Positions 9,683 through 19,951 of a stretch of 64,000 nucleotides of DNA are shown in pieces. The position numbers and the translations under genes were made by a program. Under the pieces are notes generated by a model. That model saw only the letters and a program-made list of their open reading frames with translations. It did not search any database and had not been told where the DNA came from. The stretch spans positions 124,001 to 188,000 of the forward strand of contig NZ_JNFA01000028.1 of NCBI RefSeq assembly GCF_000766865.1. The letters are read 5' to 3'. Positions within the stretch are counted from its first letter, which is position 1, and every line of letters starts with the position of its first letter. Source of the stretch: Listeria booriae (GTDB lineage: Bacteria; Bacillota; Bacilli; Lactobacillales; Listeriaceae).

Positions 9683-10728
9683 AGGTAACGGAACGGGAAT
9701 TTGGTGTGCTGGATGGCCAAGTGGTGACGGAATTTTGTTTGGAAAATGATAACGGTGTGCGTGTGAAGGCGCTGGATTATGGCGGGATTGTGACGGAAAC
9801 TTGGGCGCCGGATGTGACGGGGAATTTTACGAACGTATCGCTGGGCTTTAAGACGCTGGATGAATATTTGGAGCATTCGCCTTATTTTGGAGCGCTTGTT
9901 GGACGGATTGCAGGTCGGATTGAGAATGCGCGATTCGAACTAGATGGGAAAGTCTATGAGCTTACGAAAAATGAGGGCGAGAATCAGCTGCACGGTGGAC
10001 CGAATAATTTTAGCAAAACGATTTGGGATGCGGCGAGTCTGGAAAGAGACGACGAGGTCGGGGTTGTCTTTTCGATGACGAGTCCTGATGGGCACAATGG
10101 TTATCCGGGGAATTTGGATGTGCGCGTGACGTATACGCTGAACAATGCCAATGAGTGGAAAATTAAATACGAAGCGGCAAGTGACGTGACAACGGTTTTC
10201 AATCCGACGAATCATATTTATTTTAATTTGACAGGCGATGTGGCAAAAACGGTGCTGGATCAGACGTTGCAAGTTCGCAGTGACCGCATTGTTGCTCTGC
10301 GTGAAGATTCGATTCCGACGGGCGAATTAATGGACGTTGCGGGAACGGCATTTGACTTGCGCGAGCCAAGACCGATTCGTGATGGTGCAACAAGCGAACA
10401 CCCGCAAAATATCATTATCAAAAATGGCTATGACCATGCGTTCGTGCTAAATCATGCGCCAAATCAAGCAGATGCGCGATTAGTTGATCCGCAAAGTGGC
10501 CGAGTTGTTGAAATGGAAACGGATTGTGATTCAGTCGTTATTTATTCTGGCAATCAACTATCTGGGAAATTTGCCATCGATGGCACGCCGGTTCCGAAAT
10601 ATGCTGGTGTTACAATGGAAACTCAAGGTTTACCGGATTCCATGAACAACGATGGATTTGGTTCAGCCGTACTTAAAGAAGGCGAAACTTTCCAATCGGA
10701 GACAGTTTTCCGATTTACAACGATATAA
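9679..10728 (+). CDS. galM: Aldose 1-epimerase (mutarotase)
   Basis: Converts beta-D-galactose to the alpha anomer used by galactokinase. The protein has the family blocks GALVGRIAGRIENARF, ENQLHGGPNNFSK with the catalytic-type histidine, NPTNHIYFNLTG with the second histidine, and the glutamate near VTMETQGLPDSMN. Length 349 residues is normal. It is coupled to galT by a 4-base overlap and is followed by an intrinsic terminator, so it closes the first galactose transcript. Confidence 0.94.
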   Translation: MKVTEREFGVLDGQVVTEFCLENDNGVRVKALDYGGIVTETWAPDVTGNFTNVSLGFKTLDEYLEHSPYFGALVGRIAGRIENARFELDGKVYELTKNEGENQLHGGPNNFSKTIWDAASLERDDEVGVVFSMTSPDGHNGYPGNLDVRVTYTLNNANEWKIKYEAASDVTTVFNPTNHIYFNLTGDVAKTVLDQTLQVRSDRIVALREDSIPTGELMDVAGTAFDLREPRPIRDGATSEHPQNIIIKNGYDHAFVLNHAPNQADARLVDPQSGRVVEMETDCDSVVIYSGNQLSGKFAIDGTPVPKYAGVTMETQGLPDSMNNDGFGSAVLKEGETFQSETVFRFTTI

Positions 10729-10737
10729 CAGAATTCC

Positions 10738-10772
10738 AAGGCTAGGAATGTGATGTTCCCGGCCTTTTTTTT
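10738..10772 (+). terminator. Intrinsic terminator after galM
   Basis: AAGGCTAGGAA pairs with TTCCCGGCCTT across a 7-base loop, with one internal mismatched region, followed by a run of eight T. It separates galKETM from the regulator gene. Confidence 0.8.
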
Positions 10773-10785
10773 GGTAATTAGATGA

Positions 10786-11853
<1,068 letters not shown>

Positions 11854-11869
11854 GAGGAGCAGGAGAATT

Positions 11870-13597
11870 ATGGGATGGAAAGAGGAATACAAGAAATGGA
11901 TGGCAAATGATGCACTTGAGGGTAGCTTGAAGGAAGCGTTACATGCGGAAAAAGACGAGAAAACGCTTGAGGACAGCTTTTATCGTAATATGGAATTCGG
12001 AACGGCGGGCATGCGTGGTGTGCTAGGTGCTGGAACGAACCGGATGAATATTTATACGATTCGCAAGGCTTCGGAAGGTTTGGCGCGCTATGTTGCGGAG
12101 AACGGTGAGGAAGCGAAGAAACGCGGCGTTGTTATTGCGTATGATTGCCGCCATATGTCGCCTGAATTTGCGTATGAATCTGCGCGTGTTTTAGGGCACC
12201 ACGGCATCAAGAGTTACGTGTTTGAAACATTGCGTCCAACACCAGAATTGTCTTTTGCTGTGCGCTATTTGAATACGTATAGCGGTATCGTGATTACGGC
12301 GAGCCATAACCCAGCGGAATACAATGGTTACAAAGTCTACGGCGAAGATGGCGGGCAAATGGCGCCACACGCGGCGGGGGCAGTAACGCGTTATATCGAT
12401 GCAATTGACGACATTTTCTCCGTTCAAGTAGCGGATAAAGAGGCGCTAATTGCAGACGGCATGCTAGAAGTCATCAGCGAGAAAGTCGACACACCATACT
12501 TAGAAAAAGTAAAAACAGTCGTTGTAAACAATGATTTAGTAACAAATCACGGCAAAGATTTGAAAATTGTCTTCACACCACTTCACGGAACTGGCGGCAT
12601 GCTTGGCTTGAAAGCATTGGAAAGCGTTGGATTTACAAACGTCATCCAAGTCGAAGAACAGTTCGTTCCTGATCCAAATTTCTCGACGGTGAAGTCACCG
12701 AACCCAGAAAACCGTGCAGCATTTGAAGTTGCGATTGGCTACGGGGAGAAATATGACGCGGATATTCTTGTCGGAACAGACCCTGACGCTGACCGTCTTG
12801 GCGTTGTAGTTCGCACCAAATCAGGGCAATACGATGTTCTAAGCGGTAACCAAATCGGCGCGCTAATTTTGCATTACTTATTGAAACAGAAGAAAGCGCA
12901 AAACGAATTACCACAAAACGCAGCAGTCTTGAAATCGATTGTAACATCTGATTTAGGAACGGTTATTGCGAACCATTTTGATGTAAAAATGATTGAAGTT
13001 CTGACTGGTTTCAAATTTATCGCCGAGCAAATTCACCAATTCGAAACAACGGGTTCTAACACGTTCGAATTTGGTTTTGAAGAAAGTAATGGTTTCATGG
13101 TGAAGCCGTTCACGCGTGATAAAGACGCGATTCAAGCGCTACTTGCTATTTGTGAAGTGACGCTGGACAGTAAACAAGCGGGCAAAACATTAGCAGAGGA
13201 CCTTGAAGAAATTTACGAGCAATTTGGCTATTTTAAAGAGGACTTAGTATCGTTAACGATGAGCGGGAAAGATGGCTCGGAGCAAATTGAGAACATCATG
13301 AAATCGTTCCGCGCAGCACTTCCAGAGCACATGGGTGGCGAAGCGATTACGAAAGTGGAAGACTATCAATTAAGCGAACGCCGCGACATCACGGCTGGCA
13401 CAACCGAAACAATCGATATGTCCAAATCCAACGTTATCAAATGCTTCCTAGCAGATGGTTCATGGTTCGCGCTACGCCCATCCGGCACAGAGCCAAAAAT
13501 CAAATTCTATTTCAGCATCAAAGGCCAAACAGAAAACGAAGCAACTGAAAAATTAGAACGTGTTCGCGATGGATTAATGAAAACCGTCGAGAAATAA
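11870..13597 (+). CDS. pgcA: Alpha-phosphoglucomutase
   Basis: Interconverts glucose 1-phosphate and glucose 6-phosphate, feeding Leloir-pathway product into glycolysis and supplying glucose 1-phosphate for UDP-glucose. The phosphoserine loop is ITASHNPAEYNGYK, the metal-binding loop is VGTDPDADRLG, the sugar-binding loop FGFEESNG, and the phosphate-binding end ALRPSGTEPKIKFY. Length 575 residues fits the PgcA type of Firmicutes rather than the bacterial GlmM. It follows galR after 16 bases with a good AGGAG site, so is probably co-transcribed. Confidence 0.94.
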   Translation: MGWKEEYKKWMANDALEGSLKEALHAEKDEKTLEDSFYRNMEFGTAGMRGVLGAGTNRMNIYTIRKASEGLARYVAENGEEAKKRGVVIAYDCRHMSPEFAYESARVLGHHGIKSYVFETLRPTPELSFAVRYLNTYSGIVITASHNPAEYNGYKVYGEDGGQMAPHAAGAVTRYIDAIDDIFSVQVADKEALIADGMLEVISEKVDTPYLEKVKTVVVNNDLVTNHGKDLKIVFTPLHGTGGMLGLKALESVGFTNVIQVEEQFVPDPNFSTVKSPNPENRAAFEVAIGYGEKYDADILVGTDPDADRLGVVVRTKSGQYDVLSGNQIGALILHYLLKQKKAQNELPQNAAVLKSIVTSDLGTVIANHFDVKMIEVLTGFKFIAEQIHQFETTGSNTFEFGFEESNGFMVKPFTRDKDAIQALLAICEVTLDSKQAGKTLAEDLEEIYEQFGYFKEDLVSLTMSGKDGSEQIENIMKSFRAALPEHMGGEAITKVEDYQLSERRDITAGTTETIDMSKSNVIKCFLADGSWFALRPSGTEPKIKFYFSIKGQTENEATEKLERVRDGLMKTVEK

Positions 13598-13603
13598 GCG
13601 CAG

Positions 13604-13640
13604 AAAAAAGGATTTTCCGTCATTGGAAAATCCTTTTTTG
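13604..13640. terminator. Bidirectional terminator between pgcA and the beta-lactamase gene
   Basis: A 15-bp perfect stem, AAAAAAGGATTTTCC with GGAAAATCCTTTTTT, and a 6-base loop. A-rich on one side and T-rich on the other, it can serve both converging transcripts. Confidence 0.85.
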
Positions 13641-13642
13641 TT

Positions 13643-14539
13643 TTATAAATCGAAGTATCGACTAAGTACTTTGGCCGCATCAGCAATCAATTGATCGTCA
13701 TATTCAGCATCCTCTTTGTCTTTTTTCGAGAAGATAACCCAGACTAGTGGTTCTTTATCTTTGTCATCAGAATAAATAACGGCGATATCATTTCGTGTTC
13801 CGTAAGAGCCCGCGCCGGTTTTGTCTCCGACTATGTAACCTTTTGGAACGCCAGCTCGGATTAGTTTGTCTCCCGTTGTGTTTTCAATAAGTGTTTGCTT
13901 GAAATAATCTAACTGTTTTGGTTGTAAGTTGCCTTGCTTTGTTAGGAATGCCAAGTTTTTAGCGAACGCTTCTGGAGTGCTTGTGTCGCGAGAGTCTCCA
14001 GGAATGGCTGTATTTAATTCCGTTTCGTAGCGGTCGGAGTTTGTTGTTTCATCTTTGATTTTGCGGAGTTCGTCTTGGAAACCTTTAGGACCGTTTAGCG
14101 CGTTGAATAATAAATTTCCCGCTGTGTTATCGCTGTATGCAACGGCTGCGTGAATGATTTCTTTGATGGTCATGCCGCTTTCCACATGTTTTTCAGTGAC
14201 TGGGGAGTAGTCCACTAAGTCCTCTTTTTTGAAGAATACGCGTTTTTCTAGTTGTTGTTCGGTTAGATTTTTCAGTAACACGCCGCTTGCGATGGCTTTA
14301 TATGTGGATACAAAGGCAAAGCGTTCCTGTGCGTTGTACTGGAGGGTTTGGCTGTTTTCCGGATTGACTGCATAGACGCCTAATTCCGATCCGTATTTTT
14401 TTTCTAGCTGATTGAGTGCTTCTTTTGCTTGTGTGGTTTTACTTTTTGGTGCGGGTTTGGATTCGGCAGTTGTTGGCGTGCAAGCGATTAATAAGCCCAT
14501 GAGCATTGTCGCAATAAAGATGATGCTGATTTTCTTCAT
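13643..14539 (-). CDS. Class A beta-lactamase, predicted lipoprotein
   Basis: A serine beta-lactamase that hydrolyses penicillins; predicted to be membrane-anchored outside the cell. The N-terminus is a lipoprotein signal with lipobox L-I-A-C (cysteine 20), followed by a threonine/lysine-rich linker. All class A motifs are present: STYK (S-x-x-K), YSDNTAGN (S-D-N), ETELN (the omega-loop E-x-x-L-N) and DKTGAGSYG (K-T-G). Length 298 residues is standard. It is transcribed convergent with pgcA. No regulator of the BlaI/BlaR type lies beside it. Substrate range cannot be read from the sequence. Confidence 0.94.
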   Translation of the reverse strand: MKKISIIFIATMLMGLLIACTPTTAESKPAPKSKTTQAKEALNQLEKKYGSELGVYAVNPENSQTLQYNAQERFAFVSTYKAIASGVLLKNLTEQQLEKRVFFKKEDLVDYSPVTEKHVESGMTIKEIIHAAVAYSDNTAGNLLFNALNGPKGFQDELRKIKDETTNSDRYETELNTAIPGDSRDTSTPEAFAKNLAFLTKQGNLQPKQLDYFKQTLIENTTGDKLIRAGVPKGYIVGDKTGAGSYGTRNDIAVIYSDDKDKEPLVWVIFSKKDKEDAEYDDQLIADAAKVLSRYFDL

Positions 14540-14644
14540 TTCCTCTCTCCTCTATAAAAAAATGTGGTGCATTGCCTACTATACGGATAAGCTCTAAAGG
14601 TTTTATAAAGAAAAGTATAGAATTTTTTAAAAATGACAAATTAA

Positions 14645-15178
14645 TTACTTTTTGGAGTAATAGGTGTAAACTAAGCCATTGTTTACGTCTACTCGGTCGA
14701 CTCTTAGAGAAACTGGGCCTTCAAATTCTGAGAATAAGGGGATGCCTTTGCCTAGAAGGACTGGAATGGTAGTAATGACGTACGAATCGATTAAGTTGGC
14801 TTCGACTAGAGGTGCTATAATGCTACTGCCACCTACAATCCAAATCGCTTTTCCGTCCACGCTTTTTAAGTTGCGGACTAATTCTACGGGATCTTCGGAT
14901 GTGAAAACTAGTTTTTCGGTGTTTGTGTCGGGGTGACTTGTAATGATGTACGATGTTTGTTCGGTGTACGGATAATTTCCAGGCGCAAGCTCGTTTACCA
15001 ACTGATCGTAAGTCGTTCTGCCAAGTACGACCGTGTCGATTTTGTCCAGCAATTCTTGATAGGAAGTCTCCTCATCGACAATCACTTCTGTATCTTCCAA
15101 AAAGCCAATGCTACCGTCTGCTTCTGCAATATAACCATCCACACTTACTGCGATATATAAAATAACTTCACGATTCAT
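14645..15178 (-). CDS. Dihydrofolate reductase / RibD C-terminal domain family protein
   Basis: A 177-residue protein of the DHFR-like RibD C-terminal family (YwjB/YyaP group). It begins with VILYIAVSVDGYIA, the typical start of this fold, and contains VVLGRTTYDQL and IWIVGGSSIIAPLVEANLID, the G-G-x-x-L/I nucleotide-binding region. It probably binds NADPH, but these small homologues are mostly of unknown substrate and it is unlikely to be the cell's main DHFR. It lies 15 bases downstream of the HTH-TPR regulator on the same strand and is likely co-transcribed with it. Confidence 0.85.
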   Translation of the reverse strand: MNREVILYIAVSVDGYIAEADGSIGFLEDTEVIVDEETSYQELLDKIDTVVLGRTTYDQLVNELAPGNYPYTEQTSYIITSHPDTNTEKLVFTSEDPVELVRNLKSVDGKAIWIVGGSSIIAPLVEANLIDSYVITTIPVLLGKGIPLFSEFEGPVSLRVDRVDVNNGLVYTYYSKK

Positions 15179-15193
15179 TGTGCCTCGTCTCCT

Positions 15194-16054
15194 TTAAATA
15201 TGATTATTCGCATATTCGATCGTTTCTTTGCGCCGTTTCGTAAGTTCTGCGGTCACAAATTGTTCATCGAGATACGCGGATAGTTCCAAACTGAATTTCA
15301 TTTTTCGGGTTCCTGTTTGCTTTCGGTTGGTGCGAATAAAAAATACACCGAGTTCAAAAAATAAATAGGAGAGGTAAAAATTATTGTTTTGCCGTTTACA
15401 GCAGTCAATGCCTAGGTGAATGTACTCGATTGCCGTTAAATTATCACCAGAAAAGCCGTAACAAAGCGCCACATGATGATAAATGGCTGGAATGAGTTCG
15501 CTTGAAAAGTCGCGTTTATTTAAGAACAGTAAACAGTGATTTAATTGTTGCAGCGCGGCGACTTCATTGTTAGTAGCGTAATAAGCTGGGGCGAGATAAC
15601 TGCTGATTAATGCTCGCATCACGTCGGTTTTCGATAATGTTAAAGCTTGTTCTAATGCGCTAATGCCAGCCGTGTTATTTTTCTTGTATTTTAGTTCGCA
15701 GATGCCGAGATAGAAATAATAGTAGCTTTCTTGTGTATTGATTTCGAATGTTGCCAACGTCTTTTTGTGTAGGTAGGTGTAGAGTGTTTCGTAGTCGTGT
15801 TGGATGTATAAATCATGCAGTTCTTTTTTGAGCTGGATGAGCGGTGAGTCGAGTTGGGATTGGGCGAGTAGGAAATCGACGGTGATGCCGAGTTTCTGGC
15901 AAATGTTGTGGATGATTAGAACGCTTGGGATTTCTAGCCCTTGTTCGACGCGGCTGAGTAAGCTTTGGGAACAGATGCCTTCTGCGAGTTGTTTTTGGGT
16001 GAGTTCTTGGTTGATTCGTAGTTGTTTGATGCTTTTGCCGAGTGCGTTAGACAA
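15194..16054 (-). CDS. HTH-TPR transcriptional regulator, PlcR/Rgg-like (RNPP type)
   Basis: A 286-residue regulator with an N-terminal XRE helix-turn-helix (IKQLRINQELTQKQLAEGIC, then SLLSRVEQGLEIPS) and a long helical C-terminal part resembling tetratricopeptide repeats (for example YYFYLGICELKYKKNNTAGISALEQAL split over two helices). This layout matches peptide-sensing RNPP regulators such as PlcR, NprR and Rgg. Start is TTG at 16054, with AGGAGGTG about 8 bases upstream. No short signal-peptide gene was seen beside it. It faces away from lipM and may control itself and the DHFR-like gene. Confidence 0.8.
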   Translation of the reverse strand: MSNALGKSIKQLRINQELTQKQLAEGICSQSLLSRVEQGLEIPSVLIIHNICQKLGITVDFLLAQSQLDSPLIQLKKELHDLYIQHDYETLYTYLHKKTLATFEINTQESYYYFYLGICELKYKKNNTAGISALEQALTLSKTDVMRALISSYLAPAYYATNNEVAALQQLNHCLLFLNKRDFSSELIPAIYHHVALCYGFSGDNLTAIEYIHLGIDCCKRQNNNFYLSYLFFELGVFFIRTNRKQTGTRKMKFSLELSAYLDEQFVTAELTKRRKETIEYANNHI

Positions 16055-16177
16055 GTGATGGCACCTCCTTTGTTTGAAATATGCGGATAGTCATTTGAAA
16101 GATAGCGCATTCTTCTTTAGTATAAAGCCAAACGAAGAAAATTCAAGCGGCACGCATTACGCGAAGGAGGTATCATG

Positions 16178-16996
16178 ATGACGGAACAATGGCTGCTGTT
16201 GAATCAGTCGAACTTAGACCCAGCGATAAACATGGCGATTGATGAGAAATTGACGGATTGGCACCGAGCTGGGAAGATTCCACCTGTTTTGCGTTTTTAT
16301 GGTTGGACGCCGGCCGGGCTTTCGGTTGGGTATTTTCAACGAACGAAGGGCAAAATTGATATGGATGCGGTGAAAAAACACGGATTTGAGCTGGTTCGCA
16401 GGCCTACGGGAGGTCAGGCGGTGCTACATGATGATGAATTGACGTATAGTTTTGTGATTTCTGAGGAACATCAGGCGATTCCGCCAACGATAAAAGCGGC
16501 GCACAAGCTGATTTCGGATGGTTTGATTGCGGGCTTGGCGAAATTGGGGATTGAGGCGAATTGTGCGATTCCTGATGAGAAAAAGACGGGGAGCGGGACG
16601 GCGATTTGTTTTGAGGAGCCTTCGTGGTCTGAGATTACGATGGAGGGTCGCAAAATTATCGGTAGTGCGCAGGCTAGGAATCAAGGGATTTTGCTGCAGC
16701 ACGGGTCGATTCCGTTACGGATGAACGCGACGGAGCTTTTTGACTTATTTATTTTTGATAATGAGCGGGTGAAAGAGCGGATGTTGCGGACGTTTGGGAA
16801 TAAGGCGGCGGGTATTTTTGATTTGATTGGTCGGGAAATACCGCTGGATGAGATGAAAAAGGCATTCCAAGATGGGTTTGCGGAAGTTTTTGGCGTGTCG
16901 TTTGTGGACTATACGTTATCGGCGGCAGAATGGGACGAGGTTCACGAGTTGGCTGATTCGAAGTTTCGCGAGGACAGCTATTTATTTTCGCGATGA
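16178..16996 (+). CDS. lipM: Octanoyl transferase of the LipM type / lipoate-protein ligase family
   Basis: A 272-residue biotin/lipoate-protein-ligase-fold protein. It carries [19 protein letters not shown], the R-R-x-x-G-G-G-A-V-x-H family motif, and [18 protein letters not shown], in which the cysteine aligns with the acyl-accepting Cys of B. subtilis LipM as I recall it. That and the lipA gene 16 bases downstream favour octanoyl transfer from ACP to GcvH over simple lipoate scavenging. ATG at 16178 gives a 7-base spacing to AAGGAGG; the ATG at 16175 is only 4 bases away. LplA-type ligase activity is the alternative. Confidence 0.83.
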   Translation: MTEQWLLLNQSNLDPAINMAIDEKLTDWHRAGKIPPVLRFYGWTPAGLSVGYFQRTKGKIDMDAVKKHGFELVRRPTGGQAVLHDDELTYSFVISEEHQAIPPTIKAAHKLISDGLIAGLAKLGIEANCAIPDEKKTGSGTAICFEEPSWSEITMEGRKIIGSAQARNQGILLQHGSIPLRMNATELFDLFIFDNERVKERMLRTFGNKAAGIFDLIGREIPLDEMKKAFQDGFAEVFGVSFVDYTLSAAEWDEVHELADSKFREDSYLFSR

Positions 16997-17012
16997 GGAA
17001 GGGACGAGACAA

Positions 17013-17924
17013 ATGGAGAAGAAGCGGGAACATGTAAGGAAGCCGGATTGGCTGAAAATCAAGATTAGTAACAGTGAAAGCTTCAAAGCTGTGAAAAATA
17101 ATCTACGGGAAAATCGGTTACATACGGTGTGCGAAGAAGCGAAGTGCCCTAATATTCAGGAATGTTTCGGTGATCGCAAAACGGCTACATTTATGATTCT
17201 AGGCGATATTTGTACGCGGGCGTGTCGGTTTTGTGCGGTTACGACGGGAGCACCGACGCATTTGGATTTAGGTGAGCCTAAGCGTGTGGCGGATTCGGTA
17301 GCTGCGATGGGACTTCGGCATGTCGTGATTACGGCGGTTGCGCGGGATGATTTGAATGATGGTGGTTCGCAAGTTTTTGCGAATACGGTGAATGCGATTC
17401 GGTATCGGATGCCGCAGACGACGGTGGAAGTTTTGCCTTCGGATATGAAAGGTGATTACGATAGTTTGAAAACGTTGCTGGATGCGAAACCGGATATTTT
17501 TAATCATAATATTGAGACGGTGCGCAGGTTAACGCCAAGTGTGAGGCATCGCGCGACGTATGATCGTTCTTTGGAGTTATTGCAACGCGTGAAAGATATG
17601 GAACCGGACTTGCCGACGAAATCGAGCATCATGGTAGGTTTGGGTGAGACGCGGGAAGAGTTGCTGGAAACAATGGATGATTTGCTGGCGCATGGCGTGG
17701 AAATTTTGACGATTGGGCAGTATTTGCAGCCTTCGAAAAAGCATTATCCAGTGGAGCGTTATTATGACCCGCGCGAATTCCGTGAGTTAAAGCGCATTGC
17801 TCGTAAGAAAGGCTTTATTCACTGCGAATCTGGCCCAATGGTGCGCTCGAGTTATCATGCGGATGAACAAGTGAATGCTGCGGCAAAACAAAGGCGGCTA
17901 GATGCAGAAAAAGCGCAAAATTAA
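17013..17924 (+). CDS. lipA: Lipoyl synthase
   Basis: A radical-SAM enzyme inserting two sulfurs into protein-bound octanoyl chains. Both iron-sulfur sites are visible: the auxiliary cluster cysteines in [12 protein letters not shown] and the radical-SAM C-x-x-x-C-x-x-C in [10 protein letters not shown]. The SAM-binding region and the C-terminal [13 protein letters not shown] with the family R-S-S-Y motif follow. Length 303 residues is normal. The ATG at 17013 has GAGGAAGGG upstream; upstream extension in frame overlaps lipM and is not homologous. Together with lipM it indicates capacity to make lipoate. Confidence 0.95.
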   Translation: MEKKREHVRKPDWLKIKISNSESFKAVKNNLRENRLHTVCEEAKCPNIQECFGDRKTATFMILGDICTRACRFCAVTTGAPTHLDLGEPKRVADSVAAMGLRHVVITAVARDDLNDGGSQVFANTVNAIRYRMPQTTVEVLPSDMKGDYDSLKTLLDAKPDIFNHNIETVRRLTPSVRHRATYDRSLELLQRVKDMEPDLPTKSSIMVGLGETREELLETMDDLLAHGVEILTIGQYLQPSKKHYPVERYYDPREFRELKRIARKKGFIHCESGPMVRSSYHADEQVNAAAKQRRLDAEKAQN

Positions 17925-17932
17925 AGAGAAAT

Positions 17933-17962
17933 CCTCATGTTCTTTGGAATGTGAGGTTTTTT
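17933..17962 (+). terminator. Intrinsic terminator after lipA
   Basis: A 10-bp stem (CCTCATGTTC with GAATGTGAGG, two G-T pairs) closed by a TTTG loop and followed by six T. Confidence 0.82.
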
Positions 17963-18102
17963 GCTGGGATAAAAATGAGACGCCCGGCGGATTTCTTTTC
18001 TTAGGTTTTCAGTTCGGAATGTGATAAAATAGGAGAGTAAAGGAAGACGATGAAGAGGTAACGAGTTTATGCTTCTTTTTTAATAGAAAGGTTGGGTTTT
18101 TG

Positions 18103-18978
18103 ATGGCAGCGAATCATCTGCAATTAGTAATTATTACGGGTATGAGTGGTGCGGGAAAGACTGTTGCAATGCAATCTTTAGAGGATTTAGGGTATTTCTG
18201 TGTCGATAATTTACCGCCGAGTTTACTGCCGAAATTCTGGGAACTGATGAAGGAATCTGGCAAAATGAACAAAATCGCACTCGTTATGGATTTGCGTGGC
18301 CGCGAGTTTTTCGATTCGATTCAAACCGCGTTGGATGAGCTGGATAATACCTCATTTATTACGACAAAAATGCTTTTCTTGGATGCAGACGATCAAGTGT
18401 TGGTTTCGCGTTATAAAGAAACACGCCGTCATCATCCGCTGGAGCCGAATGGTTCTGTGTTAGAAGGTATTCGACAAGAACGTGAATTGCTAGAAGATTT
18501 GAAAGGTCGTTCGCAACTTGTGATCAATACGTCGACATTGGCGCCGCGCGAGCTTCGTGACCGGATTAACAATGAGTTCCAAACGAGTGACCGTGAAGTT
18601 TTCAACGTGCAGGTGATGTCTTTTGGATTTAAATATGGCTTGCCGATTGATGCTGATTTAGTGTTTGATGTGCGTTTCTTGCCGAACCCGCATTACATTG
18701 ATAAGATGCGTCCGCTGACTGGGCTTGATAAAGATGTGTATAATTACGTGATGAAATGGCCGGAGACGGAGACATTTCTTAATAAACTGATGGACATGTT
18801 GCTATTTACATTGCCGTTTTATAAGCGTGAAGGGAAGACCCAACTTGTGATTGCGATTGGCTGTACAGGCGGGCAACACCGTTCTGTGGCGCTGTCGGAA
18901 TACGTTGGTAACAATCTGAAAACCAAATATGAAACGCAAATATCGCACCGAGATATGAAACGCAGAAAGGGAAAATGA
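18103..18978 (+). CDS. rapZ: RNase adapter protein RapZ / nucleotide-binding YvcJ
   Basis: A P-loop ATPase/GTPase of about 291 residues. The Walker A motif is GMSGAGKT, preceded by LVIITG; the C-terminal domain ends with the family block [15 protein letters not shown]. In Firmicutes the YvcJ protein is linked to competence and nucleotide metabolism; RapZ in enterobacteria guides RNase E to small RNAs. An ATG directly follows an in-frame TTG; the ATG is taken. It starts the conserved rapZ-yvcK-whiA trio, 1 base upstream of yvcK. Confidence 0.93.
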   Translation: MAANHLQLVIITGMSGAGKTVAMQSLEDLGYFCVDNLPPSLLPKFWELMKESGKMNKIALVMDLRGREFFDSIQTALDELDNTSFITTKMLFLDADDQVLVSRYKETRRHHPLEPNGSVLEGIRQERELLEDLKGRSQLVINTSTLAPRELRDRINNEFQTSDREVFNVQVMSFGFKYGLPIDADLVFDVRFLPNPHYIDKMRPLTGLDKDVYNYVMKWPETETFLNKLMDMLLFTLPFYKREGKTQLVIAIGCTGGQHRSVALSEYVGNNLKTKYETQISHRDMKRRKGK

Positions 18979-18979
18979 G

Positions 18980-19945
18980 ATGACAACGACGCAAAAGCCG
19001 AAAGTGGTCGTGATTGGCGGCGGGACAGGACTGCCAGTCATCCTTCGAGGCTTGAAAAAACAACCGATTGATTTGACGGCGATTGTCACGGTCGCTGATG
19101 ATGGCGGAAGTTCAGGCAAAATTCGCGAACAAATGGATGTATTGCCGCCGGGTGATATTAGAAACGTCATGGTGGCGCTGTCGAATACGGACCCGCGAAT
19201 GGAAGCGCTGATGCAATATCGTTTTAAAGTGGAAGGTGATTTATCGGGACACGTTATTGGTAATTTAATTTTGACGGCTTTGTCGCAGTTGAATGATAGT
19301 TACGTAGAAGCGATTGAAGTGTTGAGTAAAGCGATGCGGATTCGGGGAAAAGTCATTCCGGCAACGGATAAGCCGCTCATCTTGAATGCGATTATGGAAG
19401 ATGGCTCGCTCGTACAAGGAGAGTCGGTTATTCCGATGCAGGGCCAGCCGATTGATCGTGTATTCATTACGCCAGAAGACGTGAAGGCTTTGCCTGCTGC
19501 GATTGAGGCGATTCATGATGCGGATTTGATTGTGCTTGGACCGGGTAGTTTATACACGAGTATTTTACCGAGTTTGCTTGTGCAAGATTTACAAGATGCC
19601 ATTTTTGAAAGTAAGGCTTATAAAGTGTATATTTGCAATATCTTGACCCAAGTTGGAGAGACCGATTTCTTCACGGATGCGGATCATGCGCAGGTGATTT
19701 TGAACCATGTTGGGCGGCCGATTATTGATGCGATGATGATTAATACTGCTGAGGTGCCGCGCCACTTGATGTTCCCTGATGACGTGTTGCAGGTGAGCCA
19801 AGATTTTGAGAAAGATAAGAAGTTAAATATTAATGTCATTGCTGGCGATCTGCTTTCCACAGAAGGCGGACTCGTACGACATGCCGCAGATAAAGTGACA
19901 AATACATTATTACAGATTCTAATGAATTTGAAAGAAAAGGAATGA
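18980..19945 (+). CDS. yvcK: Gluconeogenesis factor YvcK family protein
   Basis: A 321-residue UPF0052/CofD-like protein. It begins with a nucleotide-binding turn (VVIGGGTGLPVILRGL) and continues with ADDGGSSGKIRE and PPGDIRNVMVALSN, diagnostic blocks of the family, and GPGSLYTSILPSLLV. YvcK binds UDP-sugars and is needed for growth on gluconeogenic carbon sources and for cell-wall integrity in Bacillus and Listeria. It lies between rapZ and whiA with only a 1-base and a 6-base gap, so it is co-transcribed. Confidence 0.94.
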   Translation: MTTTQKPKVVVIGGGTGLPVILRGLKKQPIDLTAIVTVADDGGSSGKIREQMDVLPPGDIRNVMVALSNTDPRMEALMQYRFKVEGDLSGHVIGNLILTALSQLNDSYVEAIEVLSKAMRIRGKVIPATDKPLILNAIMEDGSLVQGESVIPMQGQPIDRVFITPEDVKALPAAIEAIHDADLIVLGPGSLYTSILPSLLVQDLQDAIFESKAYKVYICNILTQVGETDFFTDADHAQVILNHVGRPIIDAMMINTAEVPRHLMFPDDVLQVSQDFEKDKKLNINVIAGDLLSTEGGLVRHAADKVTNTLLQILMNLKEKE

Positions 19946-19951
19946 GGGTCT

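Noticed and set aside
16872-17012. Upstream extension of lipA by 47 residues
   Set aside because: It overlaps the end of lipM in another frame; the ATG at 17013 has a ribosome site and matches family length.
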